From assembly GCA_005884765.1 (NCBI GenBank), contig VAZV01000132.1, positions 1-64,000 on the forward strand: a DNA stretch of 64,000 bases, in the 5' to 3' direction. Made by a program: the position numbers and the translations under genes. This stretch comes from Alphaproteobacteria bacterium (lineage in GTDB: Bacteria > Pseudomonadota > Alphaproteobacteria > Rhizobiales > Xanthobacteraceae). The notes beneath the pieces are model-generated. The model was not told the origin of the DNA and did not search any database. It saw only the letters and a program-made list of their open reading frames with translations. Shown here piece after piece: positions 63,403-64,000 of the stretch. The stretch's first letter is position 1, and every line of letters begins with the position of its first letter.

Positions 63403-63660
63403 TTAGCCGTATCCGTCCCCGAGCCCGTACTCCTGGTAGATCGTCAGTGGATCAAGATCGGGAAACAGCCTGCACTTGGCCTGGGCGAGATGCAGCGTGA
63501 CGGCCGCAGGCTCGCGGCCATTGGCGAGCAGCTTCCGGATGTCGTCCATATGCGCCCGCGGCTGGTGTTTTGGCGGAAGTTGCTCCAGCGCGACGAAAGC
63601 CGTTGCCAGCGCCTCGGTGACGACCCATTCGTCGTGGCCCGTGATTCCCTTCTTTGGCAT
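63403..63660 (-). CDS. small hypothetical protein
   Basis: An 85-residue protein beginning MPKKGITGHDEWVVTEALAT, then AFVALEQLPPKHQPRAHMDD and LTIYQEYGLGDGYG. It is helical, charged, without a signal peptide. It resembles small proteins of rhizobial genomes but no domain can be named. Confidence 0.55.
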   Translation of the reverse strand: MPKKGITGHDEWVVTEALATAFVALEQLPPKHQPRAHMDDIRKLLANGREPAAVTLHLAQAKCRLFPDLDPLTIYQEYGLGDGYG

Positions 63661-64000
63661 CGGCGCACCCCACGTCTTGTGGCCATTTCATTCTAGCGCG
63701 ATCGAGGCAGAACCGCCATCGAGCCTTTGGGCTGGCTCACGCCTGCGCGCCCCCGGGGTTCGGCGACGACTTCGTAACGGTTCCCGCCCGGCAGCCGCCG
63801 CCTGTGAAACAGCCGGCTTTGGCATTTTTCAGGCGCGGGCGCCTTGCATTGTCGCCGTCCCCGGTTAAAAGGCCGGAACGTCCATGCCATCCACACCGAG
63901 CCCAACCAACGCGGCGCGGGCAGAACATCCCCTTGCAAATTCCGGCTTCGTGTTGAATGCCGGCTGCCCCCATCCTCGGTTGGAGCATACGTATGAGACT
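63661..64000. other. window end without a supported gene
   Basis: About 340 bases. Overlapping short frames exist on both strands, but their residue composition (Arg/Pro/Gly-rich) suggests they are chance frames in GC-rich DNA. A gene starting near the edge cannot be excluded. Confidence 0.4.

Noticed and set aside
1..64000. Mobile elements, integrases, toxin-antitoxin pairs, tRNA or rRNA genes
   Set aside because: I looked for transposase and integrase motifs, terminal repeats, toxin-antitoxin gene pairs and tRNA cloverleaf ends and found none that I could support by eye. A tRNA scan would be needed to rule out a tRNA gene.

Overview
The window looks like chromosomal DNA of a high-GC alphaproteobacterium, most probably Bradyrhizobium or a close relative. 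Reasons: rhizobial-type inositol genes and two-ATPase sugar importers, a GcrA-family regulator (an alphaproteobacterial family), several small proteins that resemble Bradyrhizobium hypotheticals, and interspersed palindromic repeats of the kind I associate with that genus. These affiliations rest on recall, because no search could be run. I found no rRNA, tRNA, CRISPR array, transposase or integrase.

Layout. 1-5 kb: the end of an ankyrin-repeat gene, a PQQ-dependent alcohol dehydrogenase with its cytochrome c (minus strand), a small secreted protein, a broken ABC solute-binding-protein gene and an EamA transporter. 5.2-7.5 kb: the RNA-binding accessory protein Tex. 7.5-21 kb: a divergent inositol-type catabolic locus. 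The minus arm carries an RpiR regulator, iolD, iolE, an SDR and two Gfo/Idh/MocA oxidoreductases. The plus arm carries iolG, another Gfo/Idh/MocA enzyme, a TIM-barrel isomerase and an ABC importer (ATPase, permease, binding protein). iolB, iolC and iolA are not in the window. 21-36 kb: a second divergent sugar or polyol locus. An FGGY kinase, HAD hydrolase and class II aldolase run leftward. A SorC regulator, a Tat-exported binding protein, two permeases, two unequal ATPases, an erythritol-kinase-like FGGY kinase, a 2-hydroxyacid dehydrogenase, a class II aldolase and a GlpD/EryB-like flavoprotein run rightward, mostly overlapping or tightly spaced.

36-44 kb: an accessory-looking stretch of small hypothetical genes, a GcrA paralogue, a transporter fragment and a large secreted Gln/Thr/Gly-rich protein with a peptidoglycan-binding domain and internal tandem repeats. 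44-46 kb: a UvrD/Rep-type helicase.

46-58 kb: the most unusual region. It holds a PLP-fold enzyme interrupted by one in-frame TAG, an HpnN-like RND transporter, a radical SAM protein fused to a TusA-like domain that has lost its cysteine, a PhnD-like protein without a signal peptide, an acyl-CoA dehydrogenase homologue, and a run of four overlapping genes (TIGR04282-type transferase, multi-membrane-span glycosyltransferase, a second radical SAM protein, GT2 glycosyltransferase). Together they look like an uncharacterised pathway that builds, glycosylates and exports a probably lipid-linked product. This is inference.

58-64 kb: an exported methyltransferase-like protein, a tandemly duplicated secreted-protein/DoxX unit in which one DoxX copy survives only as a fragment, repeats, a highly structured non-coding element near 62.4-62.6 kb and two small genes.
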